A stretch of DNA of 64,000 nucleotides from Leptospira sp. GIMC2001 (GTDB lineage: Bacteria; Spirochaetota; Leptospiria; Leptospirales; Leptospiraceae): the NCBI RefSeq assembly GCF_028462125.1, contig NZ_CP115468.1:2199097-2263096 (forward strand). Direction: 5' to 3'. How positions within the stretch are numbered: the first letter of the stretch is position 1; each line of letters starts with the position of its first letter. The notes below the pieces were generated by a model that made no database searches, had not been told where the DNA came from, and was given only the letters and a program-made list of their open reading frames with translations. Below are positions 15,564 through 26,164 of the stretch, in pieces. Position numbers and translations under genes: made by a program.

Positions 15564-18536
15564 GTGCAACTCAAGTCTCTATTCATAATACTATTCATTA
15601 TACCAAGTTTGCTTTACTCGCAAACTTCTGGAGGATTCGATTTTCCTTTTTCTTTTGGAAATGAGGAAGAAAAAAATCCTCTCGAAGAAAAACGTAAAGT
15701 CACAGCCTCAGGTCTCAAATCTAAATTAGCAGAAAACTCCGTAGATAGTTTAAGCGAAAGAGAAGTGGATTCTTTCTTAAGTGATTTAGGTTCATCAACC
15801 AAGGGTTCGATCTATTCCAAAAGGCAAAGATTAAAGTCAATTCTTAGTTTAGATAAACCTATAGAGCCTTTTTCATTGGGCAATCTTCCAAAAGCTCCTA
15901 AATCGCCAGACCGTTTGCAGATCGAAAGTGCAGCAGAAGGTGAAATGCTTTCTGTTGACCAGACAAAGTCTGGTGTGATGGTTTTGCGTGGCCAGGTAAG
16001 AATTAAAATTGGAGCGGGAACACTTTCAGCCGAAACAGTTTCCATAGATTCTGAAAGACAAGAGGTTTATGCCGAAGGTGGAATAGAATACAATGATGGT
16101 CCAGTGCGAGTCCGAGGTGAAAAATTTATTTATGATTTTAAATTAGCTAAAGGAGTTATCTACGATACGAAGGCTAGCGTATATCCGATCTATTTCATTG
16201 GCGAAAAAATGAAGAAACTAGACGAGAAAAGATATATCTTGGAAATGGGATACTTTACCGCTTGCAACGCTGAACTTCCGCACTACTCATTCAAAGCAGA
16301 AAAGATTATCATTCACGAAGATAAAACCGTTGTCGCCTATAGTATGTTTTATCAAGTCGGTGGTACTTCATTATTTTGGATTCCAATGGGTTATAACTCA
16401 AGCAGTGGGAATGGATGGATGACTCAGATTGGTAAGAACAATACGCAAGGTTGGTTTTTTCAATCAGCCTATCAATGGTCAGATGCATATCCTGATAGTG
16501 CAGTTCTTCCTCATGGTTATAAATTTCGATTCGACTATTATGAGAAGACTGGTCAAGCAACTCATATAGAAATGTGGAAAGTAACTCCCTGGTTAAACTA
16601 TAATATTGATTTAGGATATGCGAATCATCGAAAATACGAAATTACTCCTGCATATGAAGATCGATTTAGAAACGGAGGCATTGGTAATGTTGCGATCACG
16701 AATCAAGTCGATCGAGGTGAAAGATATCCCGATCTTGGTTTAGGGATTCGTGATGTCGGTGTAAAATATGAACCTTGGTGGAAAGCAAATATCAATTTGA
16801 ATGCCAAGCAAAATGATACTCTAAAGGATGGAACAAGAAATATTCAATTGAGGTACGAGAACCAAAATCAACTATCTTTTGACTATGAATATGGAAACAG
16901 GTACCAACCTTCAAATTCTATTCAATCATTATATACTCAAAGAGATCAAAGATTTGGATTAATTCGAAATATTTTAAATTGGAATTTTGATTACACAGAA
17001 ACAAGAGGCGACCTTGCAGTCTCAATCGGTGCAAGCAGAACTTTGATCTATCAGATTCAAGCTCAAGGATTCTATCCACTGGCGGATTCAGCTCCCGTCA
17101 TTCGAATAGCAAATTCTTCTCAGATTGGTAAAACTCCTTATTTTGAGTCACCAATATACTGGAACATAAACTTTCAAAATTCATCGATGAGATTTTACAA
17201 TCCTCCAGTTCAGAAGCAACTTCCCTTTCCTTCGCCTATAACAGGTTCGTCGGTCGATCCCTTTGGTAAATACCAAGAATTTGTGTTGAGAACCCAAACC
17301 TTAACATTAGGGGAAACGGGATTTACCACAAGCATGCCTTTAAATGAATATATTTCTTACACTCCAAGCATCTATGGCGGTGCAAGATCTCATTCTGTGG
17401 ATTTTCCAGGTTCAGGGCAAGCAATCAACAGTCCAGAGAATCCAAGCAATCTTGCGCAGAGAGAAATTTTGGCTCAGGATACCTATCAATACTTTCGTCA
17501 CAATCACGAATTGAGAATGGGAGTCCCAGCTCTATTTCTAACCACCAATTATAGAAAAATAGATTTAGAGAAGCCACAACAGACCAATCCAGTTTTCGGT
17601 AAAAGTAGACTCAATGAGGTTGAGGTTGCTCTAGAATCTTATGCACTTGATGATTGGGAAGTGTCAGTCAGATCGATTCGAGATTTTAGAAAGTATTCCA
17701 ATGACTACGACCCAGCTCCAACTAACTCGGAGAGATGGTATTTCACAATATTTAGGATTTCTGGTTACGTTGATTTCTTAGATGGATTCAATACCAAAAG
17801 ACCTACGCTTCTTGAGCGCCAAAGAAGTTTCTATTCAGGAGTATTCATAAATAATGATTTTGTTTACCATTCACCACTCAATCGACCTTTGAGCAATAAT
17901 CTAACTCTTTCCTACAAAATGGGGGGGTTCTCCATTCCATTTATCAAGAATTTTCGCTCATTCGAAGCTGGTGGAACTTGGTATCATGTGTATGGCAAAA
18001 ACTTTTTGGACAATTATAGATTTTTCATGAAGACTGATCTAAAAGTCACACGTACGATTGCTATCGATTTTGAATTGGACTCTAGAGTTACTGAGCCATG
18101 GAGGCTTACTGGACTCAATGCAGTCGACTATTATAATTACAATACAACGCCAGAAATATACGGATACCAAACTGGTACAAATTACGAAAGAACAAATCTG
18201 GGAAGGGATATAGCTCAAGGCACAGGAGCTGCAGGTTCCAATCAAAGACAGAAAACTATTTTCAATATCAATAGATTTATGACCACATTCAAAATGAATC
18301 TTCACAATTGGGAATTCCGCATTGGATATAGTATGAACTTGAGAGCTTTTCCAGGTGGTTTTGCCGGAGATAGTCAATTAACATTTTATGATCAATCCGT
18401 TTTCTTCTCAGCTGGTATATCAAGTTTCAGTTTTGGACAAGCAGAAGGAACAGAAGCTACTCGAGCGCGGGTATACAGATTTCGTAAACAACCACTAGAT
18501 GTCGTTGAAAAATTACAATCTGGAGATTTGAGATAA
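15564..18536 (+). CDS. lptD: LptD-like outer-membrane LPS assembly protein (OstA family)
   Basis: The 990-aa precursor starts at GTG and has a signal peptide (MQLKSLFIILFIIPSLLYSQ). An N-terminal OstA/LptA-like beta-taco domain lies at about 125-220 (GTLSAETVSIDSERQEVYAE, GVIYDTKASVY). The remaining ~770 residues are rich in aromatic alternating strands, as in the LptD barrel that inserts lipopolysaccharide into the outer leaflet. The family usually needs an LptE lipoprotein, which I do not see nearby. Its stop overlaps the start of a polyprenyl-phosphate sugar transferase (TAATG), which links LPS export with surface polysaccharide synthesis. Size is at the large end for LptD, as expected for spirochaetes. 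Confidence 0.8.
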   Translation: MQLKSLFIILFIIPSLLYSQTSGGFDFPFSFGNEEEKNPLEEKRKVTASGLKSKLAENSVDSLSEREVDSFLSDLGSSTKGSIYSKRQRLKSILSLDKPIEPFSLGNLPKAPKSPDRLQIESAAEGEMLSVDQTKSGVMVLRGQVRIKIGAGTLSAETVSIDSERQEVYAEGGIEYNDGPVRVRGEKFIYDFKLAKGVIYDTKASVYPIYFIGEKMKKLDEKRYILEMGYFTACNAELPHYSFKAEKIIIHEDKTVVAYSMFYQVGGTSLFWIPMGYNSSSGNGWMTQIGKNNTQGWFFQSAYQWSDAYPDSAVLPHGYKFRFDYYEKTGQATHIEMWKVTPWLNYNIDLGYANHRKYEITPAYEDRFRNGGIGNVAITNQVDRGERYPDLGLGIRDVGVKYEPWWKANINLNAKQNDTLKDGTRNIQLRYENQNQLSFDYEYGNRYQPSNSIQSLYTQRDQRFGLIRNILNWNFDYTETRGDLAVSIGASRTLIYQIQAQGFYPLADSAPVIRIANSSQIGKTPYFESPIYWNINFQNSSMRFYNPPVQKQLPFPSPITGSSVDPFGKYQEFVLRTQTLTLGETGFTTSMPLNEYISYTPSIYGGARSHSVDFPGSGQAINSPENPSNLAQREILAQDTYQYFRHNHELRMGVPALFLTTNYRKIDLEKPQQTNPVFGKSRLNEVEVALESYALDDWEVSVRSIRDFRKYSNDYDPAPTNSERWYFTIFRISGYVDFLDGFNTKRPTLLERQRSFYSGVFINNDFVYHSPLNRPLSNNLTLSYKMGGFSIPFIKNFRSFEAGGTWYHVYGKNFLDNYRFFMKTDLKVTRTIAIDFELDSRVTEPWRLTGLNAVDYYNYNTTPEIYGYQTGTNYERTNLGRDIAQGTGAAGSNQRQKTIFNINRFMTTFKMNLHNWEFRIGYSMNLRAFPGGFAGDSQLTFYDQSVFFSAGISSFSFGQAEGTEATRARVYRFRKQPLDVVEKLQSGDLR

Positions 18537-19942
18537 TGCTAAAAGAAAGAAGCCAAACTTTCAAATTGGTTTTTATATTTTTAGATCTTGGACTATCAAT
18601 TCTGAGTTTTGCCTTAGCTTTTTATATTCGCTACCGACTAGAACCTGACCCGACAATCTTTTTATTAAGTATTGATTATTTCAGCTATATTCTGTTAGGA
18701 ATCACATTAGGCTTAACACAGGTTCTAGCGTTTCTATCTATTGATCTCTATCATCCAAGACGTGGATTGAGTTTCTTTGATGAAGCTTTTGCTATTCTTT
18801 CTGGTATCTTTGTCAATTTGATGTTTATCCTCGCGATCCTATTTTTCATTCGAGGTGAAAGTTTCTCTAGATTGATTATCGCATACTATTCAATATTTGC
18901 TCCTATTGCAATTGCCATAGCTCATTATTTCCTGAGAAAGTTTCTTCATCACTTGCGAAGCAGAGGATATAACCTAAGATCTGTTATCATTTTGGGGACG
19001 GGAAAAGGAGCTCAAGCATTCCGAGACTCGATACAAAGACATTCCATATATGGATATATAGTTACAGGATTTCTTACTGGAAGTAAAAAGTTGTTCAAAA
19101 AAGGACATACTGAGACTATACTTGGAAGTTGGAAAGATCTCGAAAAAATTATAATAAAGACCAAACCCGATCTCGTGGTTTATTCATTCTCGCATGAAGA
19201 AGGATCTTACCTCAAAGAAACGATTGATATTTGCGATTATTATGGTATTGATCTAAAGGTAATTCCCAGTTACGAAGAGTTTATCACGGCACGTGGAAGA
19301 GTTGAAGTGATGGAAGGAATTCCAATCATCACAATCAGAAATATCCCAATTCGTTTAGGTTATAATCAAGTCATAAAGCGGATTTTCGATATTAGCTTTT
19401 CATTTTTGTTCATTTTATTCTTTTCTCCTTTTTATCTATTGATGGCGGCTTTAATAAAAATCACAAGCCCAGGCCCAATTTTTTATAAACAAGAGCGCGT
19501 GGGCTTAGACAATAAAAAATTTCAAATGCTGAAATTCAGGACTATGGAAGTTCAAGAGAAGAAAGACTCTGATACAAAATGGACAGTTGAAAATGATCCT
19601 AGAGTCACCAAAATTGGCGCTATTCTTAGAAAATTGTCCTTGGATGAAACACCTCAATTTATTAACGTACTTATAGGCAATATGTCCGTTGTCGGACCTA
19701 GACCGGAACGTCCATATTTTGTGGATCAATTCCAGATAAAGCATAGACATTATATGCGTCGCCATGCAGTGAAAGCAGGTATTACTGGATGGGCACAGAT
19801 TCAGGGATTAAGAGGTAATACTTCTATTGAACAACGGATTGAAGCAGATATTTATTATATAGAAAACTGGAGTTTATACTTCGATTTGAAGATTATTTTG
19901 CTAACACCTTTAAAAGGACTGTACAGCAAGAACGCATACTAA
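18536..19942 (+). CDS. Polyprenyl-phosphate sugar-phosphate transferase (WbaP/WcaJ-type)
   Basis: This 468-aa integral membrane enzyme should transfer a sugar-1-phosphate from a nucleotide sugar to undecaprenyl phosphate, the first committed step of O-antigen or exopolysaccharide synthesis. It has four to five N-terminal TM helices (about 10-115), a Rossmann-like CoA-binding domain (about 140-245, VIILGTGKGAQAF), another TM segment (about 283-305), and the catalytic C-terminal domain with KQERVGLDNKKFQMLKFRTM, VGPRPERPYF and KAGITGWAQIQGLRG. Its ATG overlaps the lptD stop. gatC follows after 11 nt. Confidence 0.9.
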   Translation: MLKERSQTFKLVFIFLDLGLSILSFALAFYIRYRLEPDPTIFLLSIDYFSYILLGITLGLTQVLAFLSIDLYHPRRGLSFFDEAFAILSGIFVNLMFILAILFFIRGESFSRLIIAYYSIFAPIAIAIAHYFLRKFLHHLRSRGYNLRSVIILGTGKGAQAFRDSIQRHSIYGYIVTGFLTGSKKLFKKGHTETILGSWKDLEKIIIKTKPDLVVYSFSHEEGSYLKETIDICDYYGIDLKVIPSYEEFITARGRVEVMEGIPIITIRNIPIRLGYNQVIKRIFDISFSFLFILFFSPFYLLMAALIKITSPGPIFYKQERVGLDNKKFQMLKFRTMEVQEKKDSDTKWTVENDPRVTKIGAILRKLSLDETPQFINVLIGNMSVVGPRPERPYFVDQFQIKHRHYMRRHAVKAGITGWAQIQGLRGNTSIEQRIEADIYYIENWSLYFDLKIILLTPLKGLYSKNAY

Positions 19943-19953
19943 AGGAAAAACAC

Positions 19954-20238
19954 ATGGATATAGATACTTTGAATAGAATTGCTGGCTTAGCCAGATTAAA
20001 AGTTGACCAGGCTGAAGCAGATCAATTTCTTTCAGACTTTAACAAAGTTTTAGAATATGTAGATCAAGTCAAAGCCATGGATACAACTCCCATAGCAGAT
20101 GATGAAATATATTTCAATCATAAGAATTTTACAAGACCAGATAAAGTTGATAATAATCTATCAAGAGAAGCATTATCACAAATTGCGCCGGAATATGAGA
20201 ATGGCTATATAGTTGTACCAAGGGTTATAGAAACATGA
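19954..20238 (+). CDS. gatC: Asp/Glu-tRNA amidotransferase subunit C
   Basis: This 94-aa small subunit stabilises the GatA-GatB complex that converts mischarged Glu-tRNA(Gln) or Asp-tRNA(Asn) to the amidated form. It shows the family pattern [17 protein letters not shown] near the N-terminus, then [18 protein letters not shown] and a late RPDKV segment. It overlaps gatA by 4 nt (ATGA). gatB is not in this window. Since asnS is present at 29563, the complex may serve mainly Gln-tRNA formation here; that is inference. Confidence 0.93.
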   Translation: MDIDTLNRIAGLARLKVDQAEADQFLSDFNKVLEYVDQVKAMDTTPIADDEIYFNHKNFTRPDKVDNNLSREALSQIAPEYENGYIVVPRVIET

Positions 20239-21698
20239 TTGATGTAGTAGGATTAAAATTTGCGAATATTCGAAATGGATTAAATGAAAATAAATTTACT
20301 TCTGAAGAACTCGTCACAGCTTATATCAACCGTATCGAAACTTTTGAGCCGAAAATTGGTTCGATCCTCGAATTCAATAAAGAATATATACTTAGTCAAG
20401 CGAAAGCATCGGACGAAAGAAGAAAAGCAAAGAAGGAACTTTCGAAATGGGACGGAATTCCAATTGGAATTAAGAATAATATTTGTATTAAAGATGTTAG
20501 AACAACTTGTGCATCCAAAATTTTAGAAAATTTCATATCTCCATATGACGCAACAGCAATAGAAAAACTCAAATCTAAAGGATTTGTTTTGATACCTGGT
20601 CTGAATATGGATGAGTTTGCAATGGGCTCCTCTACAGAAAACTCGGCTTACAAGATTACCAAAAATCCTTTTGATACGAGCCGAATCCCTGGAGGATCAA
20701 GTGGTGGATCAGCTGCTGGAGTTGCAGCTTCCTTTTTTCCAGTAGCCTTAGGATCTGATACAGGCGGATCGATAAGGCAGCCTGCCGCCTTATGCGGAGT
20801 AGTCGGTCTCAAACCAACTTACGGTCGTGTATCCCGATATGGGCTTGTAGCATATGCATCATCTTTGGATCAAATTGGTCCAATCTCTAATGATGTAGAA
20901 GGGGCATCCGATGTTCTAGAAGTAATTTCTGGATTGGATTCCAGGGATAGTACATCATCCTCTGAACCGCATTCAGAATTTTCTTCTGATCCTCTTAATC
21001 TATCTGGACTCAAGATTGGAATTATGATGGATGAAGGTTCTAGTTGGGAGCCTGATATCAAAAATAAATTTCACCAAATAATTGAAATTTTAAAAAAGCA
21101 AGGTTCAATTGTTAAAGAACTGGATTTTTCATTGTTTGCCAATTCAATCCCTATCTATTATATTATTGCGACTGCCGAATGTTCTTCCAACTTATCTAGG
21201 TTTGACGGAATAAAATTTGGACACCGAGCAAAAGATGTAAGTAAACTGGAAGACCTTTATGTTGAATCGAGATCACAAGGATTTGGGGCGGAAGTCAAAC
21301 GTAGAATTCTTCTCGGTACATTTTCTCTTTCATCTGGATACTATGATGCCTATTATGGAAAAGCTCAAAAATCAAGAATCTTAATTCAGAAAAAATATGA
21401 TGAATTCTTTGAATCTGTTGATGTAATATTGCAGCCAACTTCTCCAACAACAGCTTTTAAAATTGGTGAAAAAACCAAAGATCCGGTTCAGATGTACAAA
21501 GCAGATATTCTCACGACATCCGTAAATCTTGCCGGTCTTCCAGGAATTAGTATCCCAGCTGGATTAGATGCGAAAGGACTTCCTATTGGTTTACAGATTA
21601 CGGGTAAAAAATTTGCTGAAAATCAAATACTAGCACTCGCCAAATCTTTAAGTTCAATAAAAGAAATGGAGATCGCTCTTCCTAAGGAAATAAATTAA
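20235..21698 (+). CDS. gatA: Asp/Glu-tRNA amidotransferase subunit A
   Basis: The 487-aa amidase releases ammonia from glutamine for tRNA-dependent amidation. The Ser-cis-Ser-Lys triad of amidase-signature enzymes is visible: Lys80 in IGIKNN, cis-Ser155 in [10 protein letters not shown] and nucleophile Ser179 in [12 protein letters not shown]. Length matches the family (about 485 aa). It overlaps gatC by 4 nt. hisF starts 2 nt after its stop. Confidence 0.96.
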   Translation: MIDVVGLKFANIRNGLNENKFTSEELVTAYINRIETFEPKIGSILEFNKEYILSQAKASDERRKAKKELSKWDGIPIGIKNNICIKDVRTTCASKILENFISPYDATAIEKLKSKGFVLIPGLNMDEFAMGSSTENSAYKITKNPFDTSRIPGGSSGGSAAGVAASFFPVALGSDTGGSIRQPAALCGVVGLKPTYGRVSRYGLVAYASSLDQIGPISNDVEGASDVLEVISGLDSRDSTSSSEPHSEFSSDPLNLSGLKIGIMMDEGSSWEPDIKNKFHQIIEILKKQGSIVKELDFSLFANSIPIYYIIATAECSSNLSRFDGIKFGHRAKDVSKLEDLYVESRSQGFGAEVKRRILLGTFSLSSGYYDAYYGKAQKSRILIQKKYDEFFESVDVILQPTSPTTAFKIGEKTKDPVQMYKADILTTSVNLAGLPGISIPAGLDAKGLPIGLQITGKKFAENQILALAKSLSSIKEMEIALPKEIN

Positions 21699-21700
21699 AA

Positions 21701-22468
21701 TTGGATGAACTAACGAAAAGAGTTATTCCCTGTCTTGATATAAAAAATGGACGAGTCGTTAAAGGAATCAACTTTGTTAATCTTGTTGATGCTGGTGATC
21801 CAGTTTCCAGTGCAATCGCCTACGAAGAAAATCTAGCCGATGAATTGTGTTTTCTTGATATCACCGCATCATCAGATAAACGTGATATTCTAATTCACTT
21901 AGTCGAAGAAATTGCCTCTAGAATTTTCATTCCATTCACAGTTGGAGGAGGTATCCGCACTCTTGAAGACGTCAAAGGAGTTCTCCAACGCGGTGCAGAT
22001 AAAGTCTCAATCAATACTGCTGCCTTCCAGAGACCAGAGCTATTGACAGAAAGCTCCGAAATATTTGGTTCTCAATGTATCGTTTGCGCGATAGACTGCC
22101 GATTCCAGAAAGAACGCAATCGCTATGAAATTTTTCTAAATGGTGGAAGAACAGAAACCGGAAGAGAAGCACTGGATTGGGTACAAGAAGCGGAGAAAAG
22201 AGGAGCCGGCGAAATACTACTTACATCCATGGATCGTGATGGAACCAAAGATGGTTTTGATATACCTCTATTGAAATTGATATCTGAAAACACGGAAATC
22301 CCTATTATCGCATCTGGCGGTGCAGGTAATCCTGAGCATATGTCGGAGGCAATCTTACGAGGTGGAGCAGATGCTGTACTTGCAGCATCAATTTTCCATT
22401 TCGGTGAATATTCCATTCGTGAAACCAAAATAGCCATGCAAGAGATGGGTATAAAAGTCAGATTATGA
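21701..22468 (+). CDS. hisF: Imidazole glycerol phosphate synthase cyclase subunit
   Basis: The 255-aa (beta/alpha)8 protein uses ammonia from HisH to make imidazole glycerol phosphate and AICAR in histidine synthesis. Landmarks are [16 protein letters not shown] (catalytic D13), [22 protein letters not shown] (catalytic D132), [13 protein letters not shown] and IASGGAG. The start is TTG, with AAGGA about 12 nt upstream. No other his gene is adjacent, so hisF is scattered from its partner hisH. It overlaps the symporter gene by 4 nt. Confidence 0.95.
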   Translation: MDELTKRVIPCLDIKNGRVVKGINFVNLVDAGDPVSSAIAYEENLADELCFLDITASSDKRDILIHLVEEIASRIFIPFTVGGGIRTLEDVKGVLQRGADKVSINTAAFQRPELLTESSEIFGSQCIVCAIDCRFQKERNRYEIFLNGGRTETGREALDWVQEAEKRGAGEILLTSMDRDGTKDGFDIPLLKLISENTEIPIIASGGAGNPEHMSEAILRGGADAVLAASIFHFGEYSIRETKIAMQEMGIKVRL

Positions 22469-24180
22469 TCCACTTATCGAGTTGGGATTGGATCACTCTA
22501 GCTTGCTTCTTAATACTAACACTCATTATCGCATTTGTATTTTCTAAAAAAAACAAAAACTTAAAATCCTACTATCAAGCAGAAGGTAAACTACCCTGGT
22601 TTATTGCGGGAACGGCTATGGTGGCCACTACTTTTGCCGCCGATACCCCACTTGCAGTAACAGAAATCATTGCAAAAGATGGAATTTCGGGCAACTGGGC
22701 TTGGTGGTATATGTCTCTCGGTGCAGTCTCAACTGTATTTATTTTTGCGCCACTTTGGAAGAGATCCAATGTACTTACGGATTTAGAATTTCTGAATTTG
22801 CGCTATGGTGGATTAGGAGCATCTATTTTACGAGGAGCCAAAGCATTTTATCTCGGAGGATTGATGAATATTCTAATACTTGCATGGGTTAACCTTGCAA
22901 TGTACAAAATACTCCAATCTTTTCTTAGCACTGAAGTTGCAACATGGTCACTAGTTGGGCTTTTTCTTTTTGGATATATCTACACAAGTCTTCTCGGACT
23001 TAGGGGAATTTCTTATATTGATGTCTTCCAATTTTTCTTTGCAATGGCAGGGTGCATTTTTCTTGCATATTTTTCTCTTCAACTTCCAGAAGTCGGTGGA
23101 TTGAATGGACTGGCATCAAAAATTTCTCCAGAAAAACTAAGCTTTTTTCCGAATGTATCGGAGTTTCCTTCTTTTTTTATACTCCTAACTTTGCTTTGGT
23201 GGACTAGTTGGTATCCGGGGTCTGAGCCTGGAGGTGGCGGCTACATTGCCCAAAGAATTATTGCAGCTAAGGACGAAGAGTCTGCAACCAAAGCTACACT
23301 GTGGTTTTTATTTGCGCATTATTTCATTCGACCCTGGCCTTGGATAATCATTGCTCTTTGTAGCTTAATTCTATTTCCCAATTTATCAGAGGATGATAAA
23401 GGAAAAGGTTTTATTTATATGATAGAGCCTGCATTAGCTGGAGGAGGGAAAGGTATCATAATAAGCACTTTTATTGCAGCTTATCTCTCCACAATTGCAA
23501 CGCATTTAAACTGGGGTGCATCTTACATAGTCACTGATCTCACAAAACCATTCCTGATAAAGAATCGAAATGATGAATTTTACTTGGCTATTTCTTATTT
23601 GATTCAAGCGATAACAGGAATTATAGCATTGTATATTTGTTTTTTCTGGATGAATCGCGTAAGTTCTGCATGGTTTTTTCTCATCGAAGCTTCATCTGGT
23701 ATCGGATTCGCATTGGTTTTCCGATGGTTTTGGTGGAGAATATCCGCATGGTCTGAGCTCGCTGGATTTATCTTGGCTCCGTTAATTTTCCTAATTGTCA
23801 AATTTGCGTTTGATCTTGAATTTCCATACTCAGCTGCGGCAACTGCTATCGGAACAATTGGATCCGTATTGTTGATAACTATATTTTATCCAAATCTAGA
23901 AAAAGAAAATTTATTACTATTTTATAATATAGCTAAGCCATTTGGAATTGGATGGAGATCATGGGCAAGGGAACATAAGCTTCCAATCTACTACTGGAAT
24001 TGGCAACCCGTCATTTTAGGTTCCGTTTCATCACTCACTATGATTTTTGTTGGTTTGGATGGTCTAGGAAAATTATTCTTTGAAAGTCCGGACAAAATAA
24101 TCCTGCCAGCAATTGTATTCTTTATAGCAGGATGGATTCTTTTTTATTCATTAAAAAATCTATTTGCTGATAAAAAATGA
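22465..24180 (+). CDS. Sodium:solute symporter (SSS family)
   Basis: This 571-aa inner-membrane protein has about 13 hydrophobic segments. SSS-family features include the early [19 protein letters not shown] segment, [14 protein letters not shown] in the first repeat, and [18 protein letters not shown] in the fifth to sixth helices. Members co-transport sugars, amino acids, nucleosides or ions with Na+; the substrate cannot be assigned from sequence. It overlaps hisF by 4 nt. Its last 21 bp overlap the convergent lipase gene, leaving no room for an ordinary terminator. Confidence 0.88.
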   Translation: MIHLSSWDWITLACFLILTLIIAFVFSKKNKNLKSYYQAEGKLPWFIAGTAMVATTFAADTPLAVTEIIAKDGISGNWAWWYMSLGAVSTVFIFAPLWKRSNVLTDLEFLNLRYGGLGASILRGAKAFYLGGLMNILILAWVNLAMYKILQSFLSTEVATWSLVGLFLFGYIYTSLLGLRGISYIDVFQFFFAMAGCIFLAYFSLQLPEVGGLNGLASKISPEKLSFFPNVSEFPSFFILLTLLWWTSWYPGSEPGGGGYIAQRIIAAKDEESATKATLWFLFAHYFIRPWPWIIIALCSLILFPNLSEDDKGKGFIYMIEPALAGGGKGIIISTFIAAYLSTIATHLNWGASYIVTDLTKPFLIKNRNDEFYLAISYLIQAITGIIALYICFFWMNRVSSAWFFLIEASSGIGFALVFRWFWWRISAWSELAGFILAPLIFLIVKFAFDLEFPYSAAATAIGTIGSVLLITIFYPNLEKENLLLFYNIAKPFGIGWRSWAREHKLPIYYWNWQPVILGSVSSLTMIFVGLDGLGKLFFESPDKIILPAIVFFIAGWILFYSLKNLFADKK

Positions 24181-25317
24181 GTTCTCAGCTTTTTGCATCA
24201 CCGATTCAAAAAAATCCCGACCAATAGATTCCGTAATTGTCAAAAAAGAAATCATAGAATGATCTGTATTTATTACTTCAATTTTCTCGCGACCATTTCC
24301 TCCTAAACTTGCACTATTTACAGGTACGATTCCATCATTGATTGCAAAACCTGAATCTTTACTTTTCAGGAGACTACATCCACTTCGATAAATCACTAGA
24401 TCTGCAGATTGACAAGAAACTAAATTTCCGTAGTAGGTTATCGTCTTAGTGTCTAAGCTAGAATTCTTAGCAGATAGTAAATCCAAATATACATTATTCC
24501 CATTCGATATCGAAGGCTGTCCAGAAAAGGAATTGGTATGCGCAAGATCTTTCCCGCCGTCTGTGTTTGTATAAAATGAAATTACATCGGGAAGAATAGG
24601 AACATCCGATTGGAATCCAGGAACTGCAAAAGGCGATCCATAGTAGGGGGTTCCCAGTGAGATAACTCCATCGATATAGGTTTGATCATTCTCATTTAAC
24701 ATAGCTTGTCTTGCAACTAATCCACCCATCGAATGAGCTATAATAATAATATTATCGCTTGGTTGAAAATTTTGTGATATGACTGTCTGCAATCTTCTAC
24801 CATTATCAAAAATTCGATTGGATGTTCTGTAGGTAAAAAAATACATATTCGTTCGATTCTTCCAATTATTTGAAGAACTTTCATAGAATTTAATAGCTTG
24901 CGCCCACGTATCTTTTATCTGAGATACTTTGTATCCAAAATCCGAAGGCGGGTCAGAATTTCGCTCTTTAAAATTCCAACCATGTATGAATATTAGAACA
25001 TTCTTTTTTTCGATATCTATTGTCTGTGGGAACCGAAATTTCAAAACATCCGATCTAAGATCATCAACGTCTGGAGTAGGATTTGGTTCGTAATAAAATA
25101 AATCGTAATTGGAATCCTCCCTGCCAGCCAATAGAAAAAGCAAGAAGTCAACTTGCGGATCTGAGGGAGAAGGTTTTGATATCAATCGATTTATATCACA
25201 ACCAATCAATGCAAAAAAATAGAATGCGGACAGAAAGAATAACAGAATAAGTTGCCTATTTCTGCTAGAAATTGCAGTTCTATACTTTCCTTTCAATATT
25301 ATCGAAATTGGCTTCAT
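24160..25317 (-). CDS. Alpha/beta-hydrolase lipase-like lipoprotein
   Basis: The 385-aa precursor has a long basic N-region, a hydrophobic core and a lipobox FALIGC, so it is probably a lipoprotein. The hydrolase part shows the oxyanion region LIFIHGWNF, nucleophile motif IIAHSMGGLVARQ (AHSMG, Ser present), a following LGTPYYGSPFA as in triacylglycerol lipases and PGAP1-like esterases, a candidate acid in NDGIVPVNSA and a candidate histidine in INTDHSM. It probably hydrolyses lipid or ester substrates in the envelope. It is last in the leftward folD-cysS cluster, 103 nt after the TrmH-family gene. Confidence 0.8.
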   Translation of the reverse strand: MKPISIILKGKYRTAISSRNRQLILLFFLSAFYFFALIGCDINRLISKPSPSDPQVDFLLFLLAGREDSNYDLFYYEPNPTPDVDDLRSDVLKFRFPQTIDIEKKNVLIFIHGWNFKERNSDPPSDFGYKVSQIKDTWAQAIKFYESSSNNWKNRTNMYFFTYRTSNRIFDNGRRLQTVISQNFQPSDNIIIIAHSMGGLVARQAMLNENDQTYIDGVISLGTPYYGSPFAVPGFQSDVPILPDVISFYTNTDGGKDLAHTNSFSGQPSISNGNNVYLDLLSAKNSSLDTKTITYYGNLVSCQSADLVIYRSGCSLLKSKDSGFAINDGIVPVNSASLGGNGREKIEVINTDHSMISFLTITESIGRDFFESVMQKAENSFFISK

Positions 25318-25420
25318 TATGAGTTCAACATTCCAAACTTATAATTTGGATTCCAACAATCGGAAATTCAGGCGGCGAGTTCCAATTGAAGGAATTGAGA
25401 TTAAAAAGTCCTAATTTGAA

Positions 25421-26164
25421 TTAGTATCTAGCATTCACAATTCGATCAAGCACTATTCCACAAGCGACTGAGACATTCATCGATGAGATATTCCCGTGCA
25501 AAGGAATTCGCATTTGATAGTCGCTCTCATCAAGTAACAATCTTTTTACGCCTTCTCCCTCATTTCCCATTATGATAGCAATGTCATCCCCAGTAGGTAA
25601 TGCACTCCAATCCTCATCGCCTTGATCTGTTGTTGCCACAATCCAATATTCATTTTCTTTCAAAACATCAACTACCCGCGATAGATTTGGAACAGAGTAG
25701 ATGTTCAAATGATGTAACGCGCCACTTGAAATTTTTATAACCGTATCTGTAATTCCGCAAGCTCCCCGATCTGGTATTACAATGGATTTTACACCCATAC
25801 ATTCTGCTGTTCGAATGATGTTTCCCAGATTACCTGGATCTTGAATTCTGTCCAAGATTAGAACTGGTCCTTCATGGGGACTTACCTGTGCTTTCCATTC
25901 AGCAAATCCCAGATTTTTGCTTGATGTAAGTTTATCTAGTACCCAGATAACAATACCTTGGTGATTACCACCATTTAGGATCTTGTCCAATTCTGCTCCA
26001 GGTTTTTTCTTAACCAGAGATTTATCAGGCAAATCTTTTAGTAGTGATGATACTGCCTCGCCATAATAACTTTCTTTTACCCAAATATCTTTGATCTGAG
26101 ACCAATCACAATTTGTAATAAATTCTTCTACATTTCGTCTGCCATAAATCGCTTTTTTCTTCAT
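25421..26164 (-). CDS. rlmB: SpoU/TrmH-family RNA 2'-O-methyltransferase (RlmB-like)
   Basis: The 247-aa protein has an N-terminal substrate-binding domain starting IYGRRNVEEF, typical of RlmB, and a SPOUT knot domain with all three motifs: LDRIQDPGNLGNIIRTAECM, IIMGNEGEGV and IPLHGNISSMNVSVACGI. RlmB methylates a guanosine in 23S rRNA; other TrmH-family rRNA methylases look similar, so the exact target is uncertain. It overlaps cysS by 4 nt, a pairing common in bacteria. Confidence 0.85.
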   Translation of the reverse strand: MKKKAIYGRRNVEEFITNCDWSQIKDIWVKESYYGEAVSSLLKDLPDKSLVKKKPGAELDKILNGGNHQGIVIWVLDKLTSSKNLGFAEWKAQVSPHEGPVLILDRIQDPGNLGNIIRTAECMGVKSIVIPDRGACGITDTVIKISSGALHHLNIYSVPNLSRVVDVLKENEYWIVATTDQGDEDWSALPTGDDIAIIMGNEGEGVKRLLLDESDYQMRIPLHGNISSMNVSVACGIVLDRIVNARY

